Shown: piece after piece, positions 1 through 8,742 of the stretch
Layout of the letters: every line of letters starts with the position of its first letter
Numbering within the stretch: position 1 is the stretch's first letter
From: an uncultured Celeribacter sp.
GTDB lineage: Bacteria > Pseudomonadota > Alphaproteobacteria > Rhodobacterales > Rhodobacteraceae
DNA: 64,000 nucleotides
Direction: 5' to 3'
Assembly: GCF_963676475.1 (NCBI RefSeq)
Contig: NZ_OY781106.1
Location: 868,001-932,000, forward strand
Position numbers and translations under genes: made by a program
Notes under the pieces: generated by a model
Databases searched by the model: none
Told to the model about the DNA's origin: nothing
Seen by the model: only the letters and a program-made list of their open reading frames with translations

Positions 1-1434
1 TTTGACACCGATTTGGGTGAGGCGTTGCAGACGCAGATCGAGGATCGCGCGGGCCTGAACCTCGGACAGGTTATAGGTGCCGTCCTCATTCGCTTTGTGG
101 TTCGGATCGTCGATCAAAAGGATGTAAGGCAGGATCTCCTGCGCCGGCCAGCGCCGCTCCATCAATTTGATCCGCGCCTCGGAGGCATCGGCCGAAGACC
201 GAATGGTCGCGACCACTTCATCCACGTTCGACACAGCCACGGCCAAACCACAGAGGATATGCGCCCGGTCGCGTGCCTTGCGCAGCTCAAACGCCGTGCG
301 CCGCGCCACCACTTCTTCGCGGAAGGTGATGAAATGCTCAAGGAAATCGCGCAGCGTCAGTTGTTCCGGCCGACCACCGTTCAAAGCCAGCATATTGCAG
401 CCGAAAGAGGTCTGAAGCGGCGTAAAGCGGAACAGTTGGTTCAGCACCACCTCCGCGGTCGCATCACGTTTCAGCTCGACCACGACACGCACACCGTTGC
501 GGTCGGATTCGTCTTGGATATGCGCGATGCCCTCGACGCGTTTCTCGCGCACCAGCTCCGCGATCTTCTCGATCATCGTGGATTTATTCACCTGATAGGG
601 GATTTCCTCGACCACGATGGCGTAGCGGTCCTTGCGGATTTCCTCGATCTTGGTTTTGGCCCGCATCACGACGGAGCCGCGGCTTTCCAGATAGGCTTTG
701 CGAATGCCAGAGCGCCCGAGGATGGTCGCTCCCGTCGGGAAGTCCGGCCCCGGAATGATCTCCATCAACCGTTCGGTCGACACATCCGGGTTCTCGATGA
801 GCGCCAGCGTCGCGTCGACAACTTCGCCAAGGTTGTGCGGCGGGATGTTCGTCGCCATACCGACCGCGATCCCGCCTGCGCCGTTGACCAGCATGTTCGG
901 GAATTTCGCAGGCAAAACGGTGGGTTCGCGTTCCTTGCCGTCGTAGTTGTCCTGAAAATCGACGGTGTCTTTGTCGAGATCGTCCAGAAGCGCGCGCGCC
1001 GCCTTGGCCAGACGCGATTCCGTATAGCGCATGGCCGCGGGCGGATCGCCATCCATCGAGCCAAAGTTGCCCTGACCGTCGATCAGCATCAAGGACATGG
1101 AAAACGGCTGCGCCATCCGCACAAGCGCATCATAGATCGCGCTATCGCCATGCGGGTGATAGCTGCCCATCACATCGCCCACGGATTTCGCGGATTTGCG
1201 GTAGGGCTTGTCGTGGGTGTAACCACCTTCCTGCATCGCATAGAGGATGCGGCGGTGCACCGGCTTGAGCCCGTCGCGCAGATCGGGGATCGCGCGGGAC
1301 ACGATCACGGACATGGCGTAATCGAGGTAGGAGGTCTTCATCTCCTGCGTGATGGAGATCTTCGGACCATCCCAAGCCATCACCGGGCGCGGGTTTTCTT
1401 TTTCGTTTTCAGGGGTTTCGGGTGTATCGCTCAC
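1..1434 (-). CDS. gyrA: DNA gyrase subunit A, N-terminal part (cut by window edge)
   Basis: This is the 5' part of gyrA, with 478 codons visible before the left edge. GyrA is the breakage-reunion subunit of the A2B2 topoisomerase that introduces negative supercoils. The start is GTG at 1434, giving a protein that begins MSDTPETPENEKENP, with an AGGCGG-like ribosome site just upstream. The active-site region AAMRYTE, holding the catalytic tyrosine, and the quinolone-resistance region PHGDSAIYD are both seen. The serine and aspartate equivalent to E. coli S83 and D87 are wild type, so no classic quinolone-resistance substitution is present. The leader holds nested inverted repeats, annotated separately. 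The large plus-strand reading frame over the same DNA is a shadow. Confidence 0.97.
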   Translation of the reverse strand, partial: MSDTPETPENEKENPRPVMAWDGPKISITQEMKTSYLDYAMSVIVSRAIPDLRDGLKPVHRRILYAMQEGGYTHDKPYRKSAKSVGDVMGSYHPHGDSAIYDALVRMAQPFSMSLMLIDGQGNFGSMDGDPPAAMRYTESRLAKAARALLDDLDKDTVDFQDNYDGKEREPTVLPAKFPNMLVNGAGGIAVGMATNIPPHNLGEVVDATLALIENPDVSTERLMEIIPGPDFPTGATILGRSGIRKAYLESRGSVVMRAKTKIEEIRKDRYAIVVEEIPYQVNKSTMIEKIAELVREKRVEGIAHIQDESDRNGVRVVVELKRDATAEVVLNQLFRFTPLQTSFGCNMLALNGGRPEQLTLRDFLEHFITFREEVVARRTAFELRKARDRAHILCGLAVAVSNVDEVVATIRSSADASEARIKLMERRWPAQEILPYILLIDDPNHKANEDGTYNLSEVQARAILDLRLQRLTQIGVK

Positions 1435-1455
1435 GTTGTCCGCCTGTTGTCTTTT

Positions 1456-1516
1456 GTGTGACGGGGAAGCCCCCGTATCTCGTTGTGTCACACTCTACCC
1501 CATACCGGATATGGGG
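1456..1516 (-). promoter_or_regulatory. Structured leader/operator region of gyrA with nested inverted repeats
   Basis: Between the gyrA start and usg are three clean inverted repeats. GTGTGAC (1456-1462) pairs with GTCACAC (1487-1493). ACGGGG (1461-1466) pairs with CCCCGT (1471-1476). CCCCATA (1498-1504) pairs with TATGGGG (1510-1516). The outer pair encloses the second. They lie within 22-82 bases of the gyrA start codon, so they could fold in the leader mRNA or bind a regulator. gyrA is known to be supercoiling-controlled in many bacteria, but that this DNA does so here is inference. Confidence 0.45.
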
Positions 1517-1665
1517 TGCAATGGGGGATGCTCTCTGTGAATGGCAGCCAGAGGTCAAGAGTGCCAACATGCTGTTTTCATTGACAGTTAACCAATCTAT
1601 GGCAGGATTTTTCTGGGAGGAGCAGAAAAAGGCCGAAAGCGGCCCCACCAACAGGAGACATGCAC

Positions 1666-1953
1666 ATGACACACACCACGTCGCAAGACATGAGCGAAAC
1701 GGAGATGATGCTCTCGGGCTACGGGCTCACACTTGCGGAATTTACCTATCGGATGCCGGATCACCAAAGCGTGCTGAACACGTTTTCATGGCAGCTCTTC
1801 GATCTGGCCCCGGATTACCCGAAACTCTTTAAATTCATCGAATTCTGGCAGGAGAATATCGAAGGTCCCTTGCACCACGTCCGGTTTACCCACCGCAAAC
1901 TGATCGCGCCGGGCGAATGGCGCAATTGCGTGGGGGAGTTCACGGTGCATTGA
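1666..1953 (+). CDS. usg: Usg-family protein
   Basis: Small cytosolic protein of 95 residues matching the Usg family, named after an ORF near tryptophan genes in alphaproteobacteria. Its biochemical role is not known. The recognisable core is GYGLTLAEFTYRMPDH, then a tryptophan-rich stretch (SWQLFDLAPDYP) and IEGPLHHVRFTHR. An AGGAG ribosome site (1653-1657) is only 2 bases from an ATG at 1660 but 8 bases from the ATG at 1666, so 1666 is preferred; the longer form would add only MH. It is divergent from gyrA and is followed tail to tail by a minus-strand gene. Confidence 0.85.
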   Translation: MTHTTSQDMSETEMMLSGYGLTLAEFTYRMPDHQSVLNTFSWQLFDLAPDYPKLFKFIEFWQENIEGPLHHVRFTHRKLIAPGEWRNCVGEFTVH

Positions 1954-1962
1954 GGTCTGAGC

Positions 1963-2874
1963 CTAGGTGTGAAACGCTTTTGCGTCCGGCCAGAGGGTTT
2001 TCAGGACCGATTGGCGTATGGCTTGAGCCAGCGGGTCATTGAAGAGGCCCAAAGCGGCTTTCACCGCCGTGCCGCTCAGCCAACCGTCATTGATCCGCCA
2101 TTTCTGGCAGAACAGCCTGTTGATCTCTTCTTTGCGAAGCCATTCAACGGTGCGTTTGGCCTGATCTTCGGAAAGGATCGGATCGAGACGGGCATTTGGC
2201 CCAAACTCGCGTACTGTCTTTTCTTGGGCTGCTTTGGCCCGCGCGATGTGATCGGCGATATCGGTATCTGAGACCGCCATCAGCCCCTCGATCTCCTGAC
2301 GCGTCTCAATCGGCAGGGTCTCCGCGCAGAGCTGGGCCGCTTCGAGAAACCGTGCGTTTGACGAGAAATCGACCAGCTTTCTTGCCTCCGTCATCCGCCA
2401 AAGCACATCTTCTGCCGCGGCATTCCATGTGCCACCGGACACAAGTCCGAGCCGCTCCAAAAGATCGAGCAGATGCGGTGTTGCGAAGGCCCGGAAGCCG
2501 CCATGCGCATCGACAAGGTTCGGAGGCGGCGCAGGTGCTCCGTCGAGACGCGTCACGTTGAACATGGTCCTCCCCGAACCTTGATGAGGAGATGGAGCCG
2601 TCTGAAAGGACAGGAGATTGTTCTGCACTGCCAGCCCCAAAACAACGGCACAGAGATCGTCCCATCGCGGCAAGTTTTCAGGGGTGATCGGCGCTTGGGG
2701 AGCGGCGCCCCAAGTGGTTTTCTCCGCCACACCAAGCGCGACCAAAGCCTCGCAGCCAGCCTCGTAGCTGCTTATCGCCTTGTCACTCCAGCCCGGTCTG
2801 TCCGGGTCTCTGGGCAGAGTTTCGGTCAGAAACGCCGTGGCGGATTCAAGCCAGTCAGGTGCTCTGGAGGTCAT
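1963..2874 (-). CDS. Hypothetical protein, about 303 residues
   Basis: I do not recognise a family. The product starts MTSRAPDWLESATAFLTE and is a soluble, acidic, largely helical protein with no signal peptide or membrane segment. A TTG two codons upstream (2880) is an alternative start, but the ATG at 2874 is preferred. It is the last gene of a minus-strand group running YqaA-like, dsbB, 61-residue protein, then this gene, with a 15-bp gap to the gene before it, so it is probably co-transcribed. High-GC codon use like its neighbours supports a real gene. Function unknown. Confidence 0.65.
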   Translation of the reverse strand: MTSRAPDWLESATAFLTETLPRDPDRPGWSDKAISSYEAGCEALVALGVAEKTTWGAAPQAPITPENLPRWDDLCAVVLGLAVQNNLLSFQTAPSPHQGSGRTMFNVTRLDGAPAPPPNLVDAHGGFRAFATPHLLDLLERLGLVSGGTWNAAAEDVLWRMTEARKLVDFSSNARFLEAAQLCAETLPIETRQEIEGLMAVSDTDIADHIARAKAAQEKTVREFGPNARLDPILSEDQAKRTVEWLRKEEINRLFCQKWRINDGWLSGTAVKAALGLFNDPLAQAIRQSVLKTLWPDAKAFHT

Positions 2875-2889
2875 GGCCAAATGGGAGTT

Positions 2890-3075
2890 TCAAAACCGCT
2901 TCAACAGCTTTTTGAGCGGCGTGGTCGCATCGCCGGTCTGGCTGTCCTGCGACACTTTGCTGAACCTCTGGCGGAGTGCTTCGGCGCGGGCGTCTGCCAA
3001 GGTGCCGCCAATCCGCTTGCGCGCGCGACGCGCGGTGGGAAAGGGGATGACGGAGGGGCTCTTGCGGTGTTTCAT
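2890..3075 (-). CDS. Small basic hypothetical protein, 61 residues
   Basis: A short basic protein beginning MKHRKSPSVIPFPTARRARK and ending LKKLLKRF. The longer open frame upstream to 3156 overlaps dsbB, so the internal ATG at 3075 is chosen; no strong ribosome site is visible. There is no membrane segment. The high arginine/lysine content might suit nucleic acid or membrane-surface binding, but this is only inference. It sits between dsbB (31-bp gap) and the 303-residue gene. Confidence 0.5.
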   Translation of the reverse strand: MKHRKSPSVIPFPTARRARKRIGGTLADARAEALRQRFSKVSQDSQTGDATTPLKKLLKRF

Positions 3076-3106
3076 AAGGCAAAGATGGGGTGGATTTTCC
3101 CCGATC

Positions 3107-3610
3107 TCAAGCCGTTTTCGCCGCTTTTCTCCAGGCAATGACCCAAAGTGCCGCAAAAATCACCGAAAAAATGGCATTCCAGCCCGCCATGGTGATGCCA
3201 AGCCCCCAGGTGTCCCAGACGATCTGATCGCAGAGCACCAACCCCGGATCGCCCGCGCCACCGGGCAAAAGATCCATGCCGGACAGGCCCGCCAAAGCGT
3301 CGCCCGAGCCGGTACAAGACGAGGGACCCGGCCACCATTTTTGCTCCACGCCTGCGTGGTAAAGGCCGAGGCCAGCGGAGACCAACATGGTCAGCATGCC
3401 CAAGAGCGTCAGACTGCGCAGCCGTACCACCATGAACAGCACACCGATCACAAATGCGATGGCATGCGGCCAGCGCTGCCAGATGCACATGGGGCAGGGC
3501 GCAAAGCCCACCGCCTGAAATACGAAAGCGCCTGAGAGGATCGCCAAGGAGCCGACGGAGGCGGCAAGGGCAGGTTGGAGGGCGGCAAAATCGGAGGGAG
3601 CTTTGGTCAT
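3107..3610 (-). CDS. dsbB: Disulfide bond formation protein DsbB family
   Basis: Inner-membrane quinone reductase that reoxidises a periplasmic DsbA-type thiol oxidase. The 167-residue product has the four-helix layout of the family. The first periplasmic loop carries the redox pair in APCPMC (Cys39 and Cys42) followed by IWQRWPH. The second pair is Cys99 (PSSCTGSG) and Cys127 (LVLCDQ). The ATG at 3610 overlaps the stop of the YqaA-like gene by 4 bases (ATGA), indicating translational coupling. No dsbA lies beside it, but a DsbA-fold protein of the FrnE type is at 58.2 kb. Confidence 0.88.
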   Translation of the reverse strand: MTKAPSDFAALQPALAASVGSLAILSGAFVFQAVGFAPCPMCIWQRWPHAIAFVIGVLFMVVRLRSLTLLGMLTMLVSAGLGLYHAGVEQKWWPGPSSCTGSGDALAGLSGMDLLPGGAGDPGLVLCDQIVWDTWGLGITMAGWNAIFSVIFAALWVIAWRKAAKTA

Positions 3611-4185
3611 AGGTATTTCACGGCATAGAAGCCGCCCAGGAAGATGACGACGAGGAGGGTGAAGACGAGGCCCAGACGGCGCTCGATAAAGTCGCGGATC
3701 GGGTCGCCGAATTTCCACAGGAGCGCCGCGACGACAAAGAACCGAAGCGCGCGGGCGGTGATCGAGGCGACGATGAAGACCGGCAAGGAAAGCTGCGTTG
3801 CGCCCGACATGATGGTGATCACCTTGTAGGGGAAGGGCGTCACACCGGCGATCAACACGGCCCAGGCGCCATATTCATTATATTTGACCGCGAACTCGTC
3901 GAAATAGGCATCCTTGCCATAGAATTCCAACACCGGACGGCCCAGCGTTTCAAAGGCGCCATAGCCGATCCAATAGCCCAACATGCCACCCAAAACGGAA
4001 GCCACGGTGGCAATGCCTGCGATCTTGAAGGCCTCGCGCGGGCGGGCTACGACCAGCGGGATCATCAGGATGTCAGGCGGGATCGGGAAGACCGAGCTTT
4101 CGATAAAGGCCACCACAGCCAGCGCCCAAAGCGCATGCGGGCTTTCGGCCAGGGACATGGTCCAGTTGTAAAGCCGTCTGATCAT
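3607..4185 (-). CDS. yqaA: YqaA/DedA (VTT-domain) membrane protein
   Basis: A 192-residue integral membrane protein of the VTT (SNARE-associated, DedA-like) superfamily, close to E. coli YqaA. These proteins are linked to membrane lipid translocation and homeostasis; the substrate of this one is not known. Visible marks are the early FIESSVFPIPPDILMIPLV motif, a glycine-rich GGMLGYWIGYGAFE segment and the late GVTPFPYKVITIMSG motif typical of the domain, then a C-terminal membrane helix. It is the first gene of the group with dsbB. Confidence 0.85.
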   Translation of the reverse strand: MIRRLYNWTMSLAESPHALWALAVVAFIESSVFPIPPDILMIPLVVARPREAFKIAGIATVASVLGGMLGYWIGYGAFETLGRPVLEFYGKDAYFDEFAVKYNEYGAWAVLIAGVTPFPYKVITIMSGATQLSLPVFIVASITARALRFFVVAALLWKFGDPIRDFIERRLGLVFTLLVVIFLGGFYAVKYL

Positions 4186-4338
4186 CTTGGTCCCTGCCTG
4201 CTTGTCTTTGCCTCTATAGGCCCCATTCCTGCCATGGGGTCAAGCACACCTCGGCCGCTGGAGGGACGCTTTAACCTTGTCCGTCTGTCCCCTGACGATA
4301 TTGTGAGCACAGGTTGATATTTGCAAAGGGTGGTCACG

Positions 4339-5202
4339 ATGAAATGGCAAGGGCGGCGCGGATCGCGCAACATCGAGGACCGGCGGCGCGCGGGCGCGCG
4401 CATGGGCGGCGGCAAGGCCGTCGGAGGTGTTGGCGGCGTCGGACTTTTGGCCATTGTCGTGATTGGGTATTTCCTCGGCATCGACGTGACGCCTTTGTTC
4501 GAAGGCGCGGGCGATATCTCCACGTCCTCGCAGACCGCGGAAATCACCCAAGCTGATGAACAGGCAGCGCGATTCGTCTCCGTCACCTTGGCGGACACCG
4601 AAGAGATCTGGACCGAGGTTTTCGCGGAGCAACTCGGCGGCGAATATATCCCGCCCATTCTGGTGCTCTACAAAGGCGTGACGCAAAGCCCCTGTGGGTC
4701 CGCCTCGGGGGCCACCGGGCCGTTCTATTGCCCCGCCGATCAAAAGGTCTATCTCGACACGGCGTTTTTCACCACCATGTCCCGTCAGCTGGGCGCGGGC
4801 GGCGATTTCGCGCAGGCTTACGTGGTCGCTCATGAAGTCGCGCACCATGTGCAAAACGAGCTGGGTATCTTAGGTCAGGCAAACGCCTACCGCGCCAAGG
4901 CGTCCGAGGCCGAAAGCAATGCGGTTTCCGTGATGATCGAACTTCAGGCGGATTGTTACTCCGGCATCTGGGCGAAGATGGCCGATGAAAAATTCGGCTC
5001 CGTCGAGCATGGCGACATTCGCGAAGCTCTGAACGCCGCGAAACAGATCGGCGACGACACGTTGCAAAGGAACGCCGGCCGGGTGCCGCAGCCGCACACC
5101 TTTACCCATGGCACCGCCGAGCAGCGCCAGCGCTGGTTTGCGGCGGGATACAAGACTGGCGCGCTGGACGCCTGCGATACGTTTTCCGCCGGCAGGCTTT
5201 AA
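4339..5202 (+). CDS. ypfJ: YpfJ-type neutral zinc metallopeptidase
   Basis: Membrane-anchored putative zinc metallopeptidase of 287 residues. A basic N terminus is followed by a single membrane helix at about residues 31-46, then the catalytic domain with HEVAHH at 165-170 (zinc-binding HExxH) inside VAHEVAHHVQ. A downstream ESNAVSVMIELQADCYSG segment supplies the typical third ligand region. Substrates of this family are unknown. The ATG at 4339 follows an AAAGGG stretch; an upstream in-frame TTG at 4321 is rejected. An inverted repeat (5230-5250) follows the stop. Confidence 0.9.
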   Translation: MKWQGRRGSRNIEDRRRAGARMGGGKAVGGVGGVGLLAIVVIGYFLGIDVTPLFEGAGDISTSSQTAEITQADEQAARFVSVTLADTEEIWTEVFAEQLGGEYIPPILVLYKGVTQSPCGSASGATGPFYCPADQKVYLDTAFFTTMSRQLGAGGDFAQAYVVAHEVAHHVQNELGILGQANAYRAKASEAESNAVSVMIELQADCYSGIWAKMADEKFGSVEHGDIREALNAAKQIGDDTLQRNAGRVPQPHTFTHGTAEQRQRWFAAGYKTGALDACDTFSAGRL

Positions 5203-5229
5203 GGCGGGTCCTCGGAGGATAGGGCAAGA

Positions 5230-5250
5230 ACGGATTTTTTCAAAAACCGT
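5230..5250 (+). terminator. Possible terminator after the metallopeptidase gene
   Basis: ACGG-ATTTTTT is mirrored by AAAAA-CCGT, giving a short A/T-rich hairpin 27 bases after the stop codon. No clear run of T follows the stem, so it may be weak. Confidence 0.35.
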
Positions 5251-5321
5251 GTTGATCCCTCTGGACGTTGCCCGCGCTCTTGGGTAAATGCCCTTTTACT
5301 GCGCAGCTTTTGCGGCGCTCT

Positions 5322-5408
5322 GCCCGTGTGGTGGAATTGGTAGACACAGGGGATTCAAAATCCCCCGCTGTAACAGGCTTGCCGGTTCGAGTCCGGCCAC
5401 GGGTACCA
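5322..5408 (+). tRNA. tRNA-Leu (anticodon CAA)
   Basis: An 87-base tRNA including an encoded CCA end. The acceptor stem pairs GCCCGTG with CACGGGT. The anticodon stem GGGGA/TCCCC encloses the loop TTCAAAA, giving anticodon CAA, which reads UUG. A long variable arm (GCTGTAACAGGC) marks a class II leucine tRNA, and the T arm is GCCGGTTCGAGTCCGGC. There is no sign of an integrated element at its 3' end. Confidence 0.97.
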
Positions 5409-5438
5409 TTCCTTTCAAATTGTCGATGATCTGAGAAC

Positions 5439-5455
5439 GCTCGCCTTTGGCGAGC
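5439..5455 (+). terminator. Hairpin downstream of tRNA-Leu
   Basis: GCTCGCC-TTT-GGCGAGC is a perfect 7-bp stem 30 bases after the tRNA end. It is a likely processing or termination hairpin, though only a mixed ACTTCGTTT follows rather than a clean T run. Confidence 0.5.
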
Positions 5456-6165
5456 AACTTCGTTTGGGCATTTTTGCAAAATGCAGTTAACGCCTCGATT
5501 CGGTTGATGAATTTCGATTGTTCTCAACTCTTCCAAAATTTGATCCAAGAGCCTATATTGGTTCCAATTATGAATGAGTGTCCATATTTTGCCGTATTTT
5601 TCCTCAAATCCTTAAGGTTACCCGAGAGGAAACTTAACCTATGGTAAACGCCGCAAGAACGTGATGGGGTAAAGTCATTTAAGCAATTGTATTTATTCTG
5701 TTAATTAAAATGAAAGGCGCGCTTTTCCGGTCGCGATTCAGGAGTAATTCTCCGCCAGACGCTGTGAAAAAGGCCACTTCAATGCCATAATTGATCACAA
5801 TCGCGCCTTTTTCCCTGTTGCTTGGACAGGATTTTGACTTATCCAGAAGGAGCCCAACTGGGGGGCATTTCTAAAGGCCACGGGGGGCGGCCGCGTAAAT
5901 CGAGTTCCGGGAAGGAATCGACTTGTGTGTCCGTTGTGGAAATGGATTGACCTGCTGCGGGTCTGTCTGCTGCTACATATTGAGACGATTGCGAGTGTTG
6001 CCACTGGCCTATTTGGTCGTTTCTTTCCCTCATATATTTGGTCTGCGCGGACGCTTGTTTGGCCTGAACAGGGTAAACAGTCCGGTATGTAATTCCCGGG
6101 CGTAAAGTGACCGTTGCACGAGGGGATCTATGCCCGCGTTAACGAGGTGTGAAGGAGTAGAGACG
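5456..6165. other. Gene-free A/T-richer region upstream of the RTX-Hint gene
   Basis: About 710 bases with no credible gene on either strand; the short frames here lack ribosome sites and coding bias. It is clearly more A/T-rich than the flanks. At 5612-5647 there are TTAAGG and TTAACC elements (TTAACC at 5634) that resemble CtrA half-sites; this is weak. The end of the region carries the ribosome site GAAGGAG for the next gene. It may be a long regulatory region or the relic of something lost. Confidence 0.4.
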
Positions 6166-8547
6166 ATGACAGGCACTTATTACCATGATCATGACGGTGG
6201 TGATCCCTCCGATCCGACACTCGAAGGCGTTGTGCAAGGCACCTCTGGCGACGACGTGATCGACACCGCCTATACGGGGGACCCCGAAGGTGACATGATC
6301 GACGCTGGCGACAATGCCGCAGGCAATGACGATGACGTCGTGATTGCGGGCGGCGGGGATGACATCGTTCTGGCCGGCGCTGGCGATGATGTCGTCTATG
6401 GCGACGGTGGCGCAGGCTCCTCCTATGAATCTCAGGATGCAGACCCGCTGGTTCTGTCTTACAACAACTACCTCTACGGCAGCGACACCTCTTGGGGCAA
6501 TAACAATGCAAAGCCGGGTGACAGCGCCATCTATAAAAATGTCACCACGCTCGAAGACGGCACCGTCGTCAACGCGCGCCTGGTCCTGGTCGAGACCTCT
6601 GATCCGCACCTCGATGTTGATCTTTCCGGAGGCAATGGCTCAGAAATCCTTCTGAACGGCAAGAGTTATTCCAGCCAGGGCGGCATGACCGCCACCTTCC
6701 GCATGGAATTCTATGATGCCGCAACCGGCGAGCCGGTCGCGATCAATTCCACCGCGACCTTCAACGACATCGACAGCACTCGCAGCGATGGCCTCGATCC
6801 CGAATCCGTCACCGTCGATGGGTCGTCCTTCACGAATTTCGGCGTCAGCGGCGATAGCTCTTTGCTTATCGAGAATGCGGATGGCACGGTCTCTGCGACC
6901 GGCACCGAGCCCAACGTTCCGAGCGATCAGGACGCCTGGTTCTCTGCCTCTTTCGAAGGCCAGACCTCGATCACCTTCACGCTGACGGCGCGGGACGTGA
7001 ACTCCGGCTATTCGATGAACGGCAACCTGATCGACGACGCTGTCGTGACCCCGATCGTCGAGGGCAACGATTACCTCGACGGCGGCGCGGGCGACGACAC
7101 GATCTTTGGCGAAGGCGGCGACGACACGCTGGTCGGTGGCTCCGGCACGAATTACCTCTCGGGCGGATCGGGCGACGACACCTTTATCGGTGGCGACGGT
7201 GCAGACACGTTCAACGGCGGAGCGGATCAGGACAACATCGACTATTCCGGCTCGGACGAAGCCGTGACCGTCAACCTGTCCACGGGCGAACTGTCCGGCG
7301 GCGATGCCGACAACGATACCATCGAAAGTAGCATCGACGGCGCGATCGGCTCCGAATATGACGACACGCTGATCGGTTTCAATCATCAAGGCACCACCCC
7401 CGAAGACGTCTATACCAACGAATTCTGGGGCATGGGCGGCGACGACACCATCACCGGCGGCGGCGGCGATGACTATCTCGATGGCGGTGACGGCAAGGAC
7501 ATCATCGACGGCGGCGCTGGCAACGACACGATCTACGGTCAGGACGATGACGACCTGATCTATGGCGGCTCTGGCGACGATTACATCGACGGCGGCATCG
7601 ACGACGATACGATCTACGCGGGCGCAGGTCGTGATACTGTCCACGGCGGCGAAGATCAGGATACGATCTACGGCGGCGGTGACAACGACTACCTCTATGG
7701 TGACGACGATCAGGACACGATCTATGTCACCTTCACCGATGTCACCTCGGGCGTCTACGACACCACCGTGCACGGTGGCGCAGGCGGCGTTGACTGGGAC
7801 ACGCTGAACCTGTCCGAACTTCTGTCCAATGGCTGGGTGATCACCTATGAGGTTCAGAACCCCGACAGCGATGGCAATGGCTATGACGGTCAGATTCAGC
7901 TCTACAATGCGGGCACCAATGAATACGCCAACATCAACTACACCAACATCGAAGAGATCATTCCCTGCTTCACGCCTGGCACTTTGATCGCGACGCCGAA
8001 AGGCGAGATGAAGGTCGAGGAGCTGAAGGTCGGCGATCGCGTCATCACCCGCGACAACGGCATTCAGGAAATCCGCTGGATCGGTCACAAGGTGCTCACC
8101 GGCGCCGAACTGGCCGCCCGTCGCGAATTGATGCCGGTTCTGATCCGTCAGGGCGCGCTTGGCGCCGGTCTGCCGGAACGTGACATGGTCGTCTCTCCGA
8201 ACCACCGGATGCTGGTTTCCAACGAGAAAGCCGCACTTCTGTTCGAAGAGCATGAGGTTCTCGTGGCCGCCAAACACCTGACCCGCATGGAGGGTGTCGA
8301 TGTGGTCGAGGCGTCCGGTGTGACCTATATCCATGTGATGTTCGACCGCCACGAAGTGGTTCTGTCGGACGGCACCTGGTCGGAAAGCTTCCAGCCGGGT
8401 GACTACACGCTCTCCGGCATCGGTGACGAGGCCCGCGAAGAGCTGTTCGCCCTCTTCCCGGAGTTGGTCGAGGTGTCGACCCGTGGCGGGTTCTCTGCCG
8501 CACGTCGCATCCTGCGCAAACATGAGGCGGAGCTCCTGATCTCCTGA
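6166..8547 (+). CDS. RTX calcium-binding protein with C-terminal Hint domain
   Basis: Acidic, probably secreted protein of 793 residues. Residues 1-80 and about 300-515 hold runs of GGxGxDxxx nonapeptides, which form calcium-binding parallel beta rolls and usually accompany type I secretion. Between them is a beta-rich domain of unknown type. The C-terminal ~190 residues form a Hint module of the Hint_2 kind common in Rhodobacterales. It opens at Cys601 in CFTPGTLIATPKGEMKVEE, with VSPNHRML later, and could self-process at that cysteine. No type I exporter is adjacent. The start at 6166 follows GAAGGAG; 12 upstream in-frame codons are not used. A 627-residue frame on the other strand is a repeat-driven shadow. 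Confidence 0.9.
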   Translation: MTGTYYHDHDGGDPSDPTLEGVVQGTSGDDVIDTAYTGDPEGDMIDAGDNAAGNDDDVVIAGGGDDIVLAGAGDDVVYGDGGAGSSYESQDADPLVLSYNNYLYGSDTSWGNNNAKPGDSAIYKNVTTLEDGTVVNARLVLVETSDPHLDVDLSGGNGSEILLNGKSYSSQGGMTATFRMEFYDAATGEPVAINSTATFNDIDSTRSDGLDPESVTVDGSSFTNFGVSGDSSLLIENADGTVSATGTEPNVPSDQDAWFSASFEGQTSITFTLTARDVNSGYSMNGNLIDDAVVTPIVEGNDYLDGGAGDDTIFGEGGDDTLVGGSGTNYLSGGSGDDTFIGGDGADTFNGGADQDNIDYSGSDEAVTVNLSTGELSGGDADNDTIESSIDGAIGSEYDDTLIGFNHQGTTPEDVYTNEFWGMGGDDTITGGGGDDYLDGGDGKDIIDGGAGNDTIYGQDDDDLIYGGSGDDYIDGGIDDDTIYAGAGRDTVHGGEDQDTIYGGGDNDYLYGDDDQDTIYVTFTDVTSGVYDTTVHGGAGGVDWDTLNLSELLSNGWVITYEVQNPDSDGNGYDGQIQLYNAGTNEYANINYTNIEEIIPCFTPGTLIATPKGEMKVEELKVGDRVITRDNGIQEIRWIGHKVLTGAELAARRELMPVLIRQGALGAGLPERDMVVSPNHRMLVSNEKAALLFEEHEVLVAAKHLTRMEGVDVVEASGVTYIHVMFDRHEVVLSDGTWSESFQPGDYTLSGIGDEAREELFALFPELVEVSTRGGFSAARRILRKHEAELLIS

Positions 8548-8688
8548 TCCTCAAAGGTTCGCTCTGATCGACGCGCCCGGTGGGGCCTGCTGGTGCAAGA
8601 CAGCGTCGATCCTGACCGTCCCCCTCGGGTGTTTCGAGGGTGACGGTTCGACAGTTCAGAGTTTTCCGAGTTCTATGTTCCAAATGAC

Positions 8689-8728
8689 AAAACACCGCCC
8701 AGGGTTTCCGGGGCGGTGTTTTCTTTTG
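8689..8728 (+). terminator. Rho-independent terminator of the RTX-Hint gene
   Basis: AACACCGCCC pairs with GGGCGGTGTT around a 10-base loop, followed by TTTTCTTTT. A classic strong terminator about 140 bases after the stop. Confidence 0.9.
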
Positions 8729-8742
8729 ACCAAAGGGCGCGC

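Noticed and set aside
5322..5408. tRNA-Leu as integration site for a mobile element
   Set aside because: No repeat of the tRNA 3' end and no integrase gene is seen nearby.
6640..8523. 627-residue minus-strand frame opposite the RTX-Hint gene
   Set aside because: It mirrors GGxGxD repeats (V/D-rich antisense), has no ribosome site, and the plus strand carries clear domain motifs.
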